A stretch of DNA of 64,000 bases from Sphingomonas sp. Leaf21 (GCF_916858675.1 NZ_CAKASM010000003.1:62001-126000); one strand, 5' to 3'. Positions 1 to 8,765 are shown, counted from the stretch's first letter. The notes: generated by a model not told the origin, from the letters alone. Made by a program: numbers and translations.

Positions 1-1316
1 CCCGCGTTCGAATAATCGGCCAGCTTGCCGACCGGCAGGATCGCCGCCGCGATCCCGGCGGCCAGCCCGGTCAGCAGCGTGACGACGTGCGGGGTGCGGA
101 AGCGGGGATGGACCGAGGCGAGCCTGGCGGGCAGCAGGCCGTCGCGCGCCATGGTGAAGAAGATGCGCGTCTGGCCGAACATCATCATCAGGACGACCGA
201 CGGCAGCGCGAGCACGGCGGCCAGGCCGACCAGGCGGCCGATCATCGGCCAGTTGATCGTGTCGAGCACATGGACCAGCGCCTCCTTCGAGCAGACCAGC
301 GGCTCGATGGCGCCCGACGCGACGATCGCGGCACAGCGGCCCGCGATTTCGGGCGTACCCGGCGACAGGACCTGACCCGTCAGCGAGGCGACCGGCTGTG
401 CGCCGATGGCACCGATCGCGCCACCGGCGACCAGCAGGTAGAAGACGGTGCAGATCGCCAGGCTGGCGATCAGGCCGATCGGCACGTTGCGCTGCGGGTT
501 CTTGGTTTCCTCCGCCGCCGTCGACACCGCGTCGAAGCCGACATAGGCGAAGAAGATCGACGCCGCCGCACCCAGCACGCCGAGGCCCGACGAGCTGAAC
601 GGATTGCCGATACCGGTCGGCAGGAAGGGGTGGAAATTGTCCGCGTTGGCGACCGGGATGGTCAGCAGGACGAAGGCGGTCAGCGCGGTGATCTTGATCG
701 CGACCAGGATCGCGTTGACCCGAGCGCTCTCGGTGGTGCCGATGATGAGCAGCCAGGTGACGAACGCCACGACGATGACGGCGGGCACGTTCACCCAGCC
801 GCCGACCGCCATCGCCTGGGTCAGGTCGGCGCTGGGCGCCGCACCGAAGGCGAGATACATATGCGCCATCAGCGCATCGGCGTTGCTGATCGCGGCGGGG
901 ACGTGGAATCCGATGCCGTTGAGCAGCCCGACCGCATGGTTGGACCAGCCGACCGCCACCGCGCTCGCGCCGACCGCATATTCGAGGATCAGGGCCCAGC
1001 CGACCATCCAGGCGAGGATCTCGCCGGTCACGGCATAGGTGTAGGTGTAGGCCGATCCGGCGACCGGCACCATCGAGGCCAGCTCGGAATAGCAGAGCGC
1101 CGCGACGGCGCAGATGAAGCCCGCGACGATGAAGCTGAGCATCATCCCCGGCCCCGCCTTCTGCGCGGCTTCGGAGGTCAGAACGAAGATGCCCGTGCCG
1201 ATGACCGCGCCGATACCCAGCATGGTGAGCTGGAACGCGCCCAGCGATCGTTGCAGCCCCTTCTTCTCGGCGGTCGCCAATATGGCGTCCAAAGGCTTAA
1301 CGCGCCCGAAAATCAT
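1..1316 (-). CDS. APC-superfamily amino acid permease (3' end outside window)
   Basis: Inner-membrane amino acid transporter of the APC superfamily, probably of the cationic amino acid transporter (CAT) type. The first 438 codons are present and the stop lies beyond base 1. The N-terminus begins MIFGRVKPLDAILA, then a short cytoplasmic stretch leads into TM1 with the APC glycine motif GIGAVIGTGIFVLT near residues 35-50, where the substrate backbone is normally bound. About ten hydrophobic segments follow, including the conserved stretch FFAYVGFDAVSTAAEETKNP, typical of TM6 and its following loop. ATG at 1316 is the only good start before the motif. Substrate cannot be told from sequence. No partner gene is visible on this side. 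Confidence 0.88.
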   Translation of the reverse strand, partial: MIFGRVKPLDAILATAEKKGLQRSLGAFQLTMLGIGAVIGTGIFVLTSEAAQKAGPGMMLSFIVAGFICAVAALCYSELASMVPVAGSAYTYTYAVTGEILAWMVGWALILEYAVGASAVAVGWSNHAVGLLNGIGFHVPAAISNADALMAHMYLAFGAAPSADLTQAMAVGGWVNVPAVIVVAFVTWLLIIGTTESARVNAILVAIKITALTAFVLLTIPVANADNFHPFLPTGIGNPFSSSGLGVLGAAASIFFAYVGFDAVSTAAEETKNPQRNVPIGLIASLAICTVFYLLVAGGAIGAIGAQPVASLTGQVLSPGTPEIAGRCAAIVASGAIEPLVCSKEALVHVLDTINWPMIGRLVGLAAVLALPSVVLMMMFGQTRIFFTMARDGLLPARLASVHPRFRTPHVVTLLTGLAAGIAAAILPVGKLADYSNA

Positions 1317-1485
1317 GAATCTCCTATCCCCCCAAGGGAAGGGCGGCCCCGATACGGCGCGCACCCGGCGTTCAGTGAATGATGTGGAAGGTTAGCTGCA
1401 ATTTTATTGCGCGCAATCCCTAAGACGCCGGGATGCGGTCAGGGGAGGGGAAGGGCGATGATAGTTGAACATTTTTCTTCGTAAG

Positions 1486-1588
1486 CCCCTCCCGCAGGCG
1501 GGAGGGGTTTGGGGAGGGCAGGGTATCTCACAGAGACGGCCGCCCGTTGCCTTCCCTCCCCCATCCCCTCTCGCCTGCGGGAGGGGCG
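1486..1588. repeat. Palindromic repeat pair (REPIN-like), copy 1, tail-in
   Basis: Two copies of one GC-rich unit face each other. Each has a 10-bp palindrome, CCCCTCCCGC-AG-GCGGGAGGGG or a near copy, followed by a G-rich tail (TTTGGGGAGGGCAGG). They are separated by about 30 bp of unrelated sequence. The pair lies between the permease and the HIT gene. The same unit recurs near 26.5, 32.3, 41.6, 45.5 and 61.0 kb. Resembles REP/REPIN elements; mobility is inferred from copy number only. Confidence 0.8.
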
Positions 1589-1596
1589 TGCCTGGA

Positions 1597-1974
1597 TCAG
1601 CGCGCCAGCATCGGCCCCAGCGGCTTGCCCGCCAGGATATGGACATGAAGATGCGGCACTTCCTGACCCGCGTCCGGGCCGATATTCGCGAGCAGCCGAT
1701 ATCCCGGCCGGACCGCCCCGGCCTCGCGCGCGACATGGCCGACCGCGCGGACGAAGCCGGCGATCTCCGCCTCGCTGCCCCGCGCCGAGAAATCGTCCCA
1801 CGACACATAGGGGCCGCGCGGGATTACCAGGATATGCGTCGGCGCATGTGGCGCGATATCGTGGAAGGCGATCGCCCATTGGTCTTCATAGACGCGGGTC
1901 GAGGGAATTTCGTCGCGCAGGATCTTCGCGAAGATATTCTGGTCGTCATAGGGCAGGGTGGCGTCGATCGGCAT
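1597..1974 (-). CDS. HIT-family nucleotide hydrolase (HINT-like)
   Basis: Cytoplasmic histidine-triad protein, 125 aa, the normal size for a stand-alone HINT protein. Family members hydrolyse purine nucleoside phosphoramidates or related AMP conjugates. Visible motifs are the N-terminal NIFAKILRDEIPS segment, the middle HILVIPR strand and the catalytic triad HLHVHIL near residues 108-114. It is the last gene of the minus-strand histidine operon, 24 bp after hisE. A HIT gene next to hisE is a familiar arrangement in Alphaproteobacteria. The physiological substrate is unknown. Confidence 0.9.
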   Translation of the reverse strand: MPIDATLPYDDQNIFAKILRDEIPSTRVYEDQWAIAFHDIAPHAPTHILVIPRGPYVSWDDFSARGSEAEIAGFVRAVGHVAREAGAVRPGYRLLANIGPDAGQEVPHLHVHILAGKPLGPMLAR

Positions 1975-1998
1975 GGTCGATACTCTCCGAACGGGAAT

Positions 1999-2313
1999 TC
2001 AGCGCGGCCGCGTGGCCTTTTCATCATGCCCCGACACGCCCTCGCGCCGCGCCAGTTCGGCACGGACGTCGTCCAGCGAATGCCCGGCATCGGTCAGCAG
2101 AACGATGAGGTGGAACATCAGGTCGGCGGCCTCCGACACGATCTTGTCCGGCTGTGCCATCGCGGCGATGACCGTCTCGACCGCTTCCTCGCCCAGCTTC
2201 TGCGCGATCTTCGGGCGGCCCCTGGCGAAAAGGCTGGCGGCATAGGAAGCGGCGGCGTCGCCCTCGTCGCGGCGGGCGCGGATCGTGGCTTCCAGGCGGT
2301 CGAGCATGTCCAT
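1999..2313 (-). CDS. hisE: Phosphoribosyl-ATP diphosphatase
   Basis: Second step of histidine biosynthesis: hydrolyses PR-ATP to PR-AMP and pyrophosphate in the cytoplasm. The all-alpha MazG-like fold is recognisable from KLGEEAVETVIAA and the metal-binding SEAADLMFHLIVLL segment. With ATG at 2313 the protein has 104 aa, usual for the family. An in-frame TTG at 2349 overlaps the stop of the upstream 51-aa ORF and would add 12 poorly conserved residues; the ATG is preferred, but no strong ribosome binding site decides it. Lies inside the his operon between the 51-aa ORF and the HIT gene. Confidence 0.93.
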   Translation of the reverse strand: MDMLDRLEATIRARRDEGDAAASYAASLFARGRPKIAQKLGEEAVETVIAAMAQPDKIVSEAADLMFHLIVLLTDAGHSLDDVRAELARREGVSGHDEKATRPR

Positions 2314-2345
2314 GCCCGCGTGGGTGCCGCCAGACGCCGCTCCCG

Positions 2346-2501
2346 TCAATCCTTCCGGTTGCGGCGGCGCAACGCGCGTCGCAGGAACCAGATCGCACCG
2401 ATCGCCACGACGAACAGCGCGACGTCCGACAGCTCGGGATGGGTGCGGACGTTGACGACATCGCTGTGGCCATTGGCGGCGGTCATGACGGTGAGCGGCA
2501 T
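2346..2501 (-). CDS. Small single-span membrane protein in the his operon
   Basis: 51-aa ORF starting at ATG 2501 (MPLTVMTAANGHSDVV), with an alternative ATG at 2486. Residues about 24-40 form one hydrophobic helix (ELSDVALFVVAIGAIWFL), followed by a very basic tail (RRALRRRNRKD). A PE dipeptide before a helix and an Arg-rich tail is loosely like PEP-CTERM sorting tails, but the protein is too short to be a normal substrate. It sits between hisF and hisE in the same direction and its stop touches the alternative hisE start. Function not recognised; could also be a chance ORF. Confidence 0.5.
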   Translation of the reverse strand: MPLTVMTAANGHSDVVNVRTHPELSDVALFVVAIGAIWFLRRALRRRNRKD

Positions 2502-2602
2502 GGCGCGAGTTTAGCAGCGTCTCGCTTGTGGGTCATCCGGGGGATTTCGGTTCACGCGAAGCCGCGATGCCGCGACAGTCTTCTGGATTTGGGCGGAGGC
2601 GC

Positions 2603-2621
2603 GGGGGGGGGGGGGGGGGGG
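2603..2621. repeat. 19-G homopolymer run in the his operon
   Basis: Nineteen consecutive G on the plus strand (C on the mRNA strand) in the 207-bp gap between hisF and the 51-aa ORF. It is not part of any reading frame I would call. Such runs change length easily by slippage and are also hard to sequence, so the exact length should not be trusted. The rest of the gap (2502-2708) shows no other feature. Confidence 0.9.
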
Positions 2622-2708
2622 TATTGGGACGCCGGTTTACCCGCTCGTCGAAAAGGCGCGGTCTCCCGATCGCGCATTGCCCGGATCCTTCGCGTCTTCG
2701 CGCGAAAA

Positions 2709-3470
2709 TCAATGCGTCCGAACCGGCACCCCCGCCGCGGCGAGCGCCCGGTGGGCATCCGCGATCGACGCATCGCCGAAATGGAAGATCGACGCCGCCA
2801 GCACCGCCGAGGCATGACCGTCGCGCACGCCCGCGACGAGATCGTCCAGCCCACCGACGCCGCCCGACGCCACCACCGGCACGCTGGTCCGGTCGGCGAT
2901 GGTGCGGATCAGCTCCAGATCGTACCCACCCCGGGTCCCGTCCCGATCCATCGAGGTGACCAGCAGTTCGCCCGCGCCCAGCTCGGCCAGCCGCAGCGCA
3001 TGGGCGACCGCGTCGATCCCGGTCGCGCGCCGTCCGCCATGGGTGAACACCTCCCAGCCATCCGCCGTCCGCCTCGCATCGACGCTGGCGACGCAGCACT
3101 GGCTGCCGAATCGCTCGGCGATGTCGGAGACGGTTTCCGGACGGCTGACCGCGGCGGAGTTGACCGCCACCTTGTCCGCGCCCGCCAGCAGCAGCGCGCG
3201 CGCATCCTCCGCCGTGCGCACCCCGCCGCCGACGGTCAGCGGCATGAAGCATACCGCCGCCGTCCGCCGCACCACGTCCAGGATCGTGCCGCGCGCCTCA
3301 AGGCTGGCGGTGATGTCGAGGAAGCAGAGTTCGTCCGCGCCCGCCGCGTCATAGGCGCGCGCCTGTTCGACCGGATCGCCCGCGTCGATCAGGTCGACGA
3401 AGTTGACGCCCTTGACCACGCGCCCATTGGCGACGTCGAGGCAGGGGATGACGCGCGCGCGAACGGTCAT
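2709..3470 (-). CDS. hisF: Imidazole glycerol phosphate synthase, cyclase subunit
   Basis: Cytoplasmic TIM-barrel cyclase, 253 aa, that works with the HisH glutaminase. It uses ammonia and PRFAR to make imidazole glycerol phosphate and AICAR. Catalytic Asp of the first strand is in [11 protein letters not shown] (residue 11) and the second in SMDRDGT (about residue 130). Phosphate-binding loops VGGGVRT and ASGGVGG are present. ATG at 3470 overlaps the hisA stop by 4 bp (ATGA), so translation is probably coupled. A 207-bp gap with a poly-G run follows. Confidence 0.97.
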   Translation of the reverse strand: MTVRARVIPCLDVANGRVVKGVNFVDLIDAGDPVEQARAYDAAGADELCFLDITASLEARGTILDVVRRTAAVCFMPLTVGGGVRTAEDARALLLAGADKVAVNSAAVSRPETVSDIAERFGSQCCVASVDARRTADGWEVFTHGGRRATGIDAVAHALRLAELGAGELLVTSMDRDGTRGGYDLELIRTIADRTSVPVVASGGVGGLDDLVAGVRDGHASAVLAASIFHFGDASIADAHRALAAAGVPVRTH

Positions 3471-4201
3471 GCGGCGGCCGCCACCGACAGCGCCGCCGCC
3501 AGGTCGAGCCGCCCGTCATAGAGCGCGCGGCCGGTGATGACGCCCTCGACACCCTCCTGATGATGAAGCGCGAGCATATGGATGTCGCCGATCCCCGCGA
3601 CGCCGCCGCTGGCGATCACCGGAATCCGCACCGCACGGGCGAGGTCGACGGTCGCGGGCACGTTGCAGCCCTTGAGCATCCCGTCGCGGCCCACATCGGT
3701 GAACAGCAACGCGGCAACGCCCGCATCCTCGAACCGCCGCGCCAGATCCTCGACCGAGACGTCCGACACATCGGCCCATCCGCGAGTCGCGACCATGCCG
3801 TCCCTGGCATCGACCGCGACGACGATCCCGCCGGGATAGGCCTTCGCCATATCGCGGACGAAATCCGGATCCTCCAGCGCCGCCGTGCCGATCACCACGC
3901 GCGACACGCCCAGATCGAACCAGCGCTCGACATTCTCCGGCTTGCGGATGCCGCCGCCGAGTTGGACGTGGCCGGGAAAGGCCTCGACGATCGCCTGCAC
4001 CGCTTCGCCATTGACCGATTGGCCCGCGAACGCACCGTCCAGGTCGACGACGTGGAGATGTTGCGCGCCCGCTTCGGCAAAGAGCAGGGCCTGATGCGTT
4101 GGATCGTCGCCATAGACGGTCGCGCGGTCCATATCGCCCTCGGCCAGGCGGACGACCTGGCCGCCCTTCAGATCGATGGCGGGGAAGACGATGAGGCTCA
4201 C
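3467..4201 (-). CDS. hisA: ProFAR isomerase
   Basis: Opens the ring of ProFAR to PRFAR, the substrate of HisF-HisH. TIM barrel of 244 aa: catalytic Asp in FPAIDLKGG, second Asp in FTDVGRDG, phosphate loops LGGGIRK and ASGGVAG. I start it at GTG 4201 because that codon overlaps the hisH stop (GTGA) and has GGAG eight bases upstream; a second GTG at 4210 would add three residues. It ends by overlapping hisF. Short C-terminal alanine run (SVAAAA). Confidence 0.97.
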   Translation of the reverse strand: MSLIVFPAIDLKGGQVVRLAEGDMDRATVYGDDPTHQALLFAEAGAQHLHVVDLDGAFAGQSVNGEAVQAIVEAFPGHVQLGGGIRKPENVERWFDLGVSRVVIGTAALEDPDFVRDMAKAYPGGIVVAVDARDGMVATRGWADVSDVSVEDLARRFEDAGVAALLFTDVGRDGMLKGCNVPATVDLARAVRIPVIASGGVAGIGDIHMLALHHQEGVEGVITGRALYDGRLDLAAALSVAAAA

Positions 4202-4803
4202 GGATGCCACTCCAGGAAACGGGTCAGGAACGAGAGGCCGTAGCGCTGGCTCTTCTCGGGATGGAATTGCGCGCCGACCACGGTGTCGCGGCCGATCGCG
4301 GCGGTGACGGGGCCGTCATGGTCGGTCGTCGCCAGCACATGCTCGCCGGTAAAGGCATAGCTGTGCAGGAAATAGGCCTCGCCCGGCACGATCAGGGGAT
4401 GCTCGCGAGAGGGCCGGACATCGTTCCAGCCCATATGCGGCACCTTCGCCGCCGGGTCGCGGGGCGCGAGGCGCGAGACCCGGCCGGGGATCCAGCCGAG
4501 CCCGCGATGCTCGCCCATCTCCTCGCTGGTCTCGGCCAGGAGCTGCATACCGACGCAGATTCCCAAGAAAGGCCGCGTGCGGGTGAGGGCGGCATCGCGC
4601 AATGCCTCCTCGAGCCCGTCGACGCTGCGCAGATGCGCCGCGCACGCGCCGAACGCGCCGACACCGGGGAGGACGACCCGATCGGCCCGGGCGATCACGT
4701 CCGGGTCGGCGGTGATGACCACATCGCTCGCTCCCGCCGCGCGCAAGGCGTTTTCGACCGAGTGGAGGTTGCCCGATTCGATATCGACCAGCGCCAGCGT
4801 CAC
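4198..4803 (-). CDS. hisH: Imidazole glycerol phosphate synthase, glutaminase subunit
   Basis: Class I glutamine amidotransferase, 201 aa, that feeds ammonia to HisF. Nucleophile Cys lies in [10 protein letters not shown] (about residue 82); the His/Glu of the triad are in QFHPEKSQ near the C-terminus. GTG start at 4803 sits in the end of hisB (ATGTTGTGA), so the stop of hisB and the start of hisH overlap. Order hisB-hisH-hisA-hisF is the standard alphaproteobacterial one. Confidence 0.97.
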   Translation of the reverse strand: MTLALVDIESGNLHSVENALRAAGASDVVITADPDVIARADRVVLPGVGAFGACAAHLRSVDGLEEALRDAALTRTRPFLGICVGMQLLAETSEEMGEHRGLGWIPGRVSRLAPRDPAAKVPHMGWNDVRPSREHPLIVPGEAYFLHSYAFTGEHVLATTDHDGPVTAAIGRDTVVGAQFHPEKSQRYGLSFLTRFLEWHP

Positions 4804-5387
4804 AACATGCCCTTGGTGGAGGGGATGGCGTCCGCCTTGCGCGGGTCGATCTCGACCGCCATCCGCAATGCGCGGGCGAGGCCCTTGAAGATGCTCTCGG
4901 CGATGTGATGGTTGTTGTGGCCGTGGAGCAGTTCGACGTGGAGCGTGATCCCCGCTTCCAGCGCGAAGCTGTGGAACCAGTGCTCGATCATCTCGGTCTG
5001 GAGCGTGCCCAGCATGGGGTTGGTGAACGGCACCTTCCACACCAGCCAGGGACGACCCGAAATGTCGAGCGCGGTGCGGGTCAGCACCTCGTCCATCGGC
5101 GACAGCGCCTCGCCATAGCGATAGATACCGCGCTTGTCGCCCAGCGCCTTGGCAAAGGCCTGACCGATCGCCAGCGCGCTGTCCTCGGTCGTGTGGTGGC
5201 CGTCGATATGCAGGTCGCCCTCGACCTTGACCGACAGGTCGATCAGCGAATGCCGCGACAGCTGGTCGAGCATATGGTCGAGAAACCCGATGCCGGTGGC
5301 GTTCTGATAGACGCCGGTGCCGTCGAGATTGACGGTGACGTCGATGACGGTTTCCGCGGTGGCGCGGTGGACGGAGGCGGTGCGCAT
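4800..5387 (-). CDS. hisB: Imidazoleglycerol-phosphate dehydratase
   Basis: Manganese-dependent dehydration of imidazole glycerol phosphate to imidazole acetol phosphate; monofunctional, 195 aa, without the HisN phosphatase domain found in E. coli HisB. Two His-rich metal motifs are visible: [14 protein letters not shown] and [16 protein letters not shown] at 5387 ([13 protein letters not shown]) follows AAGGGAGA at good spacing, so upstream in-frame GTG 5405 is rejected. It is the first visible gene of the operon; the 72-bp divergent gap to sspB must hold the promoter, though I see no convincing -35/-10 pair. Confidence 0.96.
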   Translation of the reverse strand: MRTASVHRATAETVIDVTVNLDGTGVYQNATGIGFLDHMLDQLSRHSLIDLSVKVEGDLHIDGHHTTEDSALAIGQAFAKALGDKRGIYRYGEALSPMDEVLTRTALDISGRPWLVWKVPFTNPMLGTLQTEMIEHWFHSFALEAGITLHVELLHGHNNHHIAESIFKGLARALRMAVEIDPRKADAIPSTKGML

Positions 5388-5459
5388 GGCCTCTCCCTTA
5401 AACACCTATCCGTCCCATGCAATCTTGACCCGCGATCAAAGGCCGCTAGTCCATGGCGC

Positions 5460-5945
5460 ATGACCGAAGGATTGCCCGACAGCCTCATCCCCTATGACGA
5501 CATCGTGCAGGAGGCCCTGCGCGCCGTGGTGGGGCGTGTGCTCGGCCCGGTGGCGGAGACGGGGCACCTGCCCGGCACCCACCATTTCTATATCACATTC
5601 AAGACCCAGGCGCCGGGCGTGGACATTCCACAGCGGCTGATCGAGCGTTTCCCCGACGAGATGACCATCGTCCTGCAGAACCGATTCTGGGATCTGACGG
5701 TGGACGAGAATCGCTTTTCGGTGGGGCTAAGCTTCAACCAGGTGCCCTCGAAGCTGGTCATCCCCTATTCGGCGATCACCCGCTTCCAGGATCCCGAAGT
5801 CCAGTTCGAGCTGGGCTTCCACGTCGCGGACGATCCCCAGGGCGATCCCGATCCGCATGGCTCGGCCGAGAATGACGAGCCGGTGGGCAAGCCCGTCGAG
5901 GACGGCAGCAACGTCGTCGCGGTGGATTTCAAGCGGAAGAAATAA
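5460..5945 (+). CDS. sspB: ClpXP adaptor protein, alpha-type SspB
   Basis: Tethers ssrA-tagged proteins to the ClpXP protease. 161 aa beginning MTEGLPDSLIPYDDIVQEAL. The ssrA-binding core (FYITFKTQAPGVDIPQRL to the IPYSAITRFQDP strand) fits the alphaproteobacterial SspB family. An acidic linker follows, then the C-terminal ClpX-binding tail VVAVDFKRKK. An ATG at 5453 is out of frame; 5460 is the correct start. Divergent from hisB, and followed by fumC after a 10-bp-stem hairpin. Confidence 0.93.
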   Translation: MTEGLPDSLIPYDDIVQEALRAVVGRVLGPVAETGHLPGTHHFYITFKTQAPGVDIPQRLIERFPDEMTIVLQNRFWDLTVDENRFSVGLSFNQVPSKLVIPYSAITRFQDPEVQFELGFHVADDPQGDPDPHGSAENDEPVGKPVEDGSNVVAVDFKRKK

Positions 5946-5971
5946 GGGACGACGGAGGCGGCGCGCTTTAC

Positions 5972-6004
5972 ACTCACCGGGAACACAATCCCCACCCGGT
6001 GAGT
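5972..6004 (+). promoter_or_regulatory. Perfect hairpin between sspB and fumC
   Basis: ACTCACCGGG pairs exactly with CCCGGTGAGT (10 bp, 13-nt loop). It ends ten bases before the fumC ATG and no T-run follows. Could be a poor sspB terminator or a structure in the fumC leader. No Shine-Dalgarno sequence is visible between hairpin and ATG. Confidence 0.6.
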
Positions 6005-6014
6005 CCCTGTCCCC

Positions 6015-7406
6015 ATGACCGAAACCCGTACCGAAACCGATTCGATCGGTCCGATCGCCGTTCCCGCCGCCGCCTATTGGGGCGCGCAGACCGAACGCAG
6101 CCTGGAAAACTTCCCTTTCGGCGCGCGCGAGCAGATGCCGGTCGGCATCGTCCACGCCCTGGCGATCGTCAAAAAGGCCGCCGCGCGGATCAATCGTGGC
6201 CATGGCCTGGCCGCCGAAAAAGCCGATGCCATCGAGGCGGCGGCGCAGGAAGTGATCGACGGGCGCCACGACGACCAGTTCCCGCTGGTGATCTGGCAGA
6301 CCGGCTCCGGCACCCAGTCCAACATGAACGCCAATGAGGTGATCGCGGGCCGCGCCAACGAGATGCTGACCGGCGCACGCGGCGGCAAGTCGCCGGTCCA
6401 CCCCAATGACGACGTCAATCGTGGCCAGTCCTCCAACGACACCTTCCCGACCGCGCTCCACGTCGCGGCGGCGCTCGCCGTGACGAAGCAGCTCCTCCCC
6501 GCGCTCGACCGGCTCCGCGCCGCGCTGGAGGCCAAGGCGCGCGAATGGGATTCGATCGTCAAGATCGGCCGCACCCATTTGCAGGACGCGACGCCGCTTA
6601 CGCTGGGCCAGGAATTTTCGGGCTATGTCCAGCAGCTCGCCAATGCGCGCGACCGGATCGAGGGGACGCTCCATCGCAACATCCTGCCCTTGGCGCAGGG
6701 CGGGACGGCGGTCGGCACGGGGCTCAATGCGCCGAGCGGCTTCGCCGAGGCGATCGCGGCGGAGATCGCGGAGGCGACCGGGCTCGACTTCGTCACCGCG
6801 CCCAACAAGTTCGAGGCGTTGGCGAGCAATGACGGGCTGGTCGACCTGCACGGGACGCTCAACGTGCTGGCGGTGGCGCTGACCAAGATCGCCAATGATA
6901 TCCGCCTGCTCGGCTCGGGCCCGCGCTCGGGGCTCGGCGAATTGGAACTGCCTGCCAACGAGCCGGGCAGCTCGATCATGCCGGGCAAGGTCAATCCGAC
7001 CCAGTGCGAGATGCTGACCATGGTCGCCGCACAGGTGATCGGCAACAACGCCGCCGTGACGGTGGGCGGGTTGCAGGGGCATCTCGAACTCAACGTCTTC
7101 AAGCCGTTGATCGGTGCGAATGTGCTGCGATCGATCCACCTGCTGGCGGTCGGCATGGAGAGCTTCGCGACCCGGACGGTCGATGGCATGACCGTCAATC
7201 GCGAACGGATCACCGACCTGCTCGACCGGTCACTGATGCTGGTGACGGCGCTGGCGCCCGAGATCGGCTATGACAATGCGGCCAGGATCGCCGAACATGC
7301 GCATCAGAAGGGGCAGACCTTGAAGGAGGCCGGTCTCGAACTCGGGCTGGTCGACGAGGCGACCTTCGACCGGGTGGTGCGACCGGAGCTGATGCTGGGA
7401 CGGTGA
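6015..7406 (+). CDS. fumC: Fumarate hydratase, class II
   Basis: Iron-independent fumarase of the TCA cycle, fumarate to L-malate, 463 aa (E. coli FumC 467). The start [17 protein letters not shown] leads into [15 protein letters not shown]. Key motifs: [44 protein letters not shown] and the superfamily signature [13 protein letters not shown] near residues 315-327. The C-terminal [18 protein letters not shown] domain is intact. No partner genes of the TCA cycle are next to it. Confidence 0.97.
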   Translation: MTETRTETDSIGPIAVPAAAYWGAQTERSLENFPFGAREQMPVGIVHALAIVKKAAARINRGHGLAAEKADAIEAAAQEVIDGRHDDQFPLVIWQTGSGTQSNMNANEVIAGRANEMLTGARGGKSPVHPNDDVNRGQSSNDTFPTALHVAAALAVTKQLLPALDRLRAALEAKAREWDSIVKIGRTHLQDATPLTLGQEFSGYVQQLANARDRIEGTLHRNILPLAQGGTAVGTGLNAPSGFAEAIAAEIAEATGLDFVTAPNKFEALASNDGLVDLHGTLNVLAVALTKIANDIRLLGSGPRSGLGELELPANEPGSSIMPGKVNPTQCEMLTMVAAQVIGNNAAVTVGGLQGHLELNVFKPLIGANVLRSIHLLAVGMESFATRTVDGMTVNRERITDLLDRSLMLVTALAPEIGYDNAARIAEHAHQKGQTLKEAGLELGLVDEATFDRVVRPELMLGR

Positions 7407-7418
7407 TTCCCGTGGCCG

Positions 7419-7490
7419 TCGACTTCGCTCAGGCTGAACGGGAATTCGGGACCAAGCCCTCACTCCCGTTCAGGCCGGGCATAGTCGAAG
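7419..7490. repeat. Long imperfect inverted repeat (family D)
   Basis: GACTTCGCTCAGGCTGAACG followed by GG faces an imperfect complement, CCCGTTCAGGCCGGGCATAG-TC, across about 22 bp. It sits between the convergent ends of fumC and the TRIC gene, where it may stop transcription from both sides. Repeats with this TTCGCTCAGGCTGAACGG core are, from memory, frequent between genes in sphingomonads. Confidence 0.6.
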
Positions 7491-7500
7491 CCCAAGGGAC

Positions 7501-8142
7501 TTACCCCCGATCCTCCCACCCCTTGGCCGGATAAGCGGGCAGGGCGATCCGGTAATGGATCGCGGCGCCGCGCAGGACGAATCCGGCCAGCGCCGAAATC
7601 GGACCCGCCAGCGGCACGCCCAATTGCATCAGCACGACATAGCTGGTCGAGGACAGCGCGGCGGCGGTGACGTAAAGTTCCGGGCGCATCAGGATCGATG
7701 GCTCGCCCGCGATCACGTCGCGGATGATCCCGCCGACACAGGCCGACATCACGCCAAGCATCGCCGCCGGGATGGGCGAGATACCATAGCTGCTCGCCTT
7801 GGCCGCGCCATAGACGGCATAGGCCGCCAGCCCCGCCGCGTCGAACCAGTCGAGCGTGCTGCCCCGCCACCAGCGCTCGGGCGTCGCCCATACGGTGATC
7901 GCGGCGATCAGGCAGACGACCGGGACGCGGGGGTCATGCACCCAGAAGACCGGCGCATCGATCAGGAGGTCGCGCAGCGTGCCGCCACCGACGCCGGTGA
8001 TCAGCGCGAAGAAGACCAGGGTCACCATCGTCTGGCGATGCCTGGCCGCGACCAGTGCGCCCGACACCGCGAATACCGCCAGTCCCGCCAGATCGAGCCA
8101 GGGCATCACGGCAGGCAGCATGGCGGTCGGTTCGGGCAGCAT
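7501..8142 (-). CDS. TRIC/UPF0126 family membrane channel
   Basis: 213-aa inner-membrane protein with two tandem three-helix repeats, the layout of bacterial TRIC (trimeric intracellular cation channel) proteins, YicG/YadS-like. Each half carries a glycine-rich signature: TGVGGGTLRDLLI in the first and CVGGIIRDVIAGE in the second. The start at ATG 8142 (MLPEPTAMLPAVMPWLDLAG) puts the first helix right after a short N-terminus; an upstream in-frame codon at 8223 would add 27 unlikely residues. Members act as potassium or metal-permeable channels; the role here is unknown. Confidence 0.88.
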   Translation of the reverse strand: MLPEPTAMLPAVMPWLDLAGLAVFAVSGALVAARHRQTMVTLVFFALITGVGGGTLRDLLIDAPVFWVHDPRVPVVCLIAAITVWATPERWWRGSTLDWFDAAGLAAYAVYGAAKASSYGISPIPAAMLGVMSACVGGIIRDVIAGEPSILMRPELYVTAAALSSTSYVVLMQLGVPLAGPISALAGFVLRGAAIHYRIALPAYPAKGWEDRG

Positions 8143-8193
8143 CGCGCCGGACCCTATAGCGCCCGTCCCCTCTCGGAAAGGCCGTCCCGGAAA

Positions 8194-8223
8194 TGAACGG
8201 CACGTTATCTCGCGTTCATGCAA
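8194..8223. promoter_or_regulatory. Dyad upstream of glycine-zipper gene 1
   Basis: TGAACG-N14-GTTCATGCAA, containing the inverted repeat TGAACG-N13-CGTTCA. It lies 55 bp before the ATG at 8279 and 51 bp before the divergent TRIC start. The same pattern occurs before the other two glycine-zipper genes (8685 and 12634). Likely an operator or activator site; the factor is unknown. Confidence 0.5.
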
Positions 8224-8278
8224 CGGACAGTAGAATACGGACGTTACGGCACCAGATCATTTCGAAAGGAACATTGTC

Positions 8279-8587
8279 ATGCGGAAATTGATGCTCGCTT
8301 TGGGGTGCACGGCGATGGTCGTCCCCTCGCTGGTCCTGCCCGCGACCGCCGCCGATGCGCAGCGTCGCTACAAGTATCGCGAGTGGCGCGATGACCGCGG
8401 CCGCGTCCGCTGCCGCAAGCCCGACGGGACCACGGGTCTGGTCGTCGGTGGCGTGGCGGGTGCGCTGCTGGGTCGGACGATCGACACGCGCGGCGACCGC
8501 ACGCTGGGTACGCTGGGCGGCGCCGCCGTCGGCGCGCTGGCGGGTCGCGAGGTCGAGCGCAGCACCAGCAATCGTCGCTGCCGCTAA
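8279..8587 (+). CDS. Secreted glycine-zipper protein 1 (Cys-bracketed)
   Basis: 102 aa. Signal peptide MRKLMLALGCTAMVVPSLVL followed by PATAADA. A short basic mature segment ends in RVRCRKPDGTTG, then a glycine zipper (GGVAGALLGRTIDTRGDRTL and a second GxxxG run GGAAVGALAGREVE), ending NRRCR. The hydrophobic hairpin suggests membrane insertion, probably outer membrane or periplasmic face. One Cys lies just before the zipper and one two residues from the end, a pattern shared with the genes at 8766 and 12155. The stretch LLGRTIDTRGDRTLGT is identical to that in the protein at 12155. Function unknown. Confidence 0.8.
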   Translation: MRKLMLALGCTAMVVPSLVLPATAADAQRRYKYREWRDDRGRVRCRKPDGTTGLVVGGVAGALLGRTIDTRGDRTLGTLGGAAVGALAGREVERSTSNRRCR

Positions 8588-8620
8588 CCTCACGCGACGC
8601 GCACCGTCGCGGCGGCATGA

Positions 8621-8650
8621 AGGGCGTCACCGTTTCGGTGGCGCCCTTTT
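8621..8650 (+). terminator. Rho-independent terminator after glycine-zipper gene 1
   Basis: Stem AGGGCG-t-CACCG / CGGTG-g-CGCCCT with loop TTT, followed by TTT. Located 33 bp after the stop. Confidence 0.85.
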
Positions 8651-8684
8651 GCTGTGCGTGGAGTCCGGGAAACTGTCCCGTCCG

Positions 8685-8714
8685 TGAACGCAAGGTAGTT
8701 TTCAGTTAACGCAA
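8685..8714. promoter_or_regulatory. Dyad upstream of glycine-zipper gene 2
   Basis: TGAACG-N14-GTTAACGCAA, 51 bp before the ATG at 8766. Same layout as the copy at 8194, with the right arm partly degenerate (AGTTAA in place of CGTTCA). Confidence 0.45.
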
Positions 8715-8765
8715 CGTCGCCACCAAGATGGGCGTTAAACCCACATCATAGACGGGAGAATAGTC

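Noticed and set aside
87-1382. 431-codon plus-strand open frame opposite the permease
   Set aside because: Shadow of the permease gene: Arg/Asp/His-rich, no domain, while the minus-strand frame gives a clear APC transporter.
5425-5451. TTGACC / CTAGTC as divergent promoter for sspB
   Set aside because: Spacing and -10 match are poor; the TTGA...TCAA dyad there is too short to mean much.
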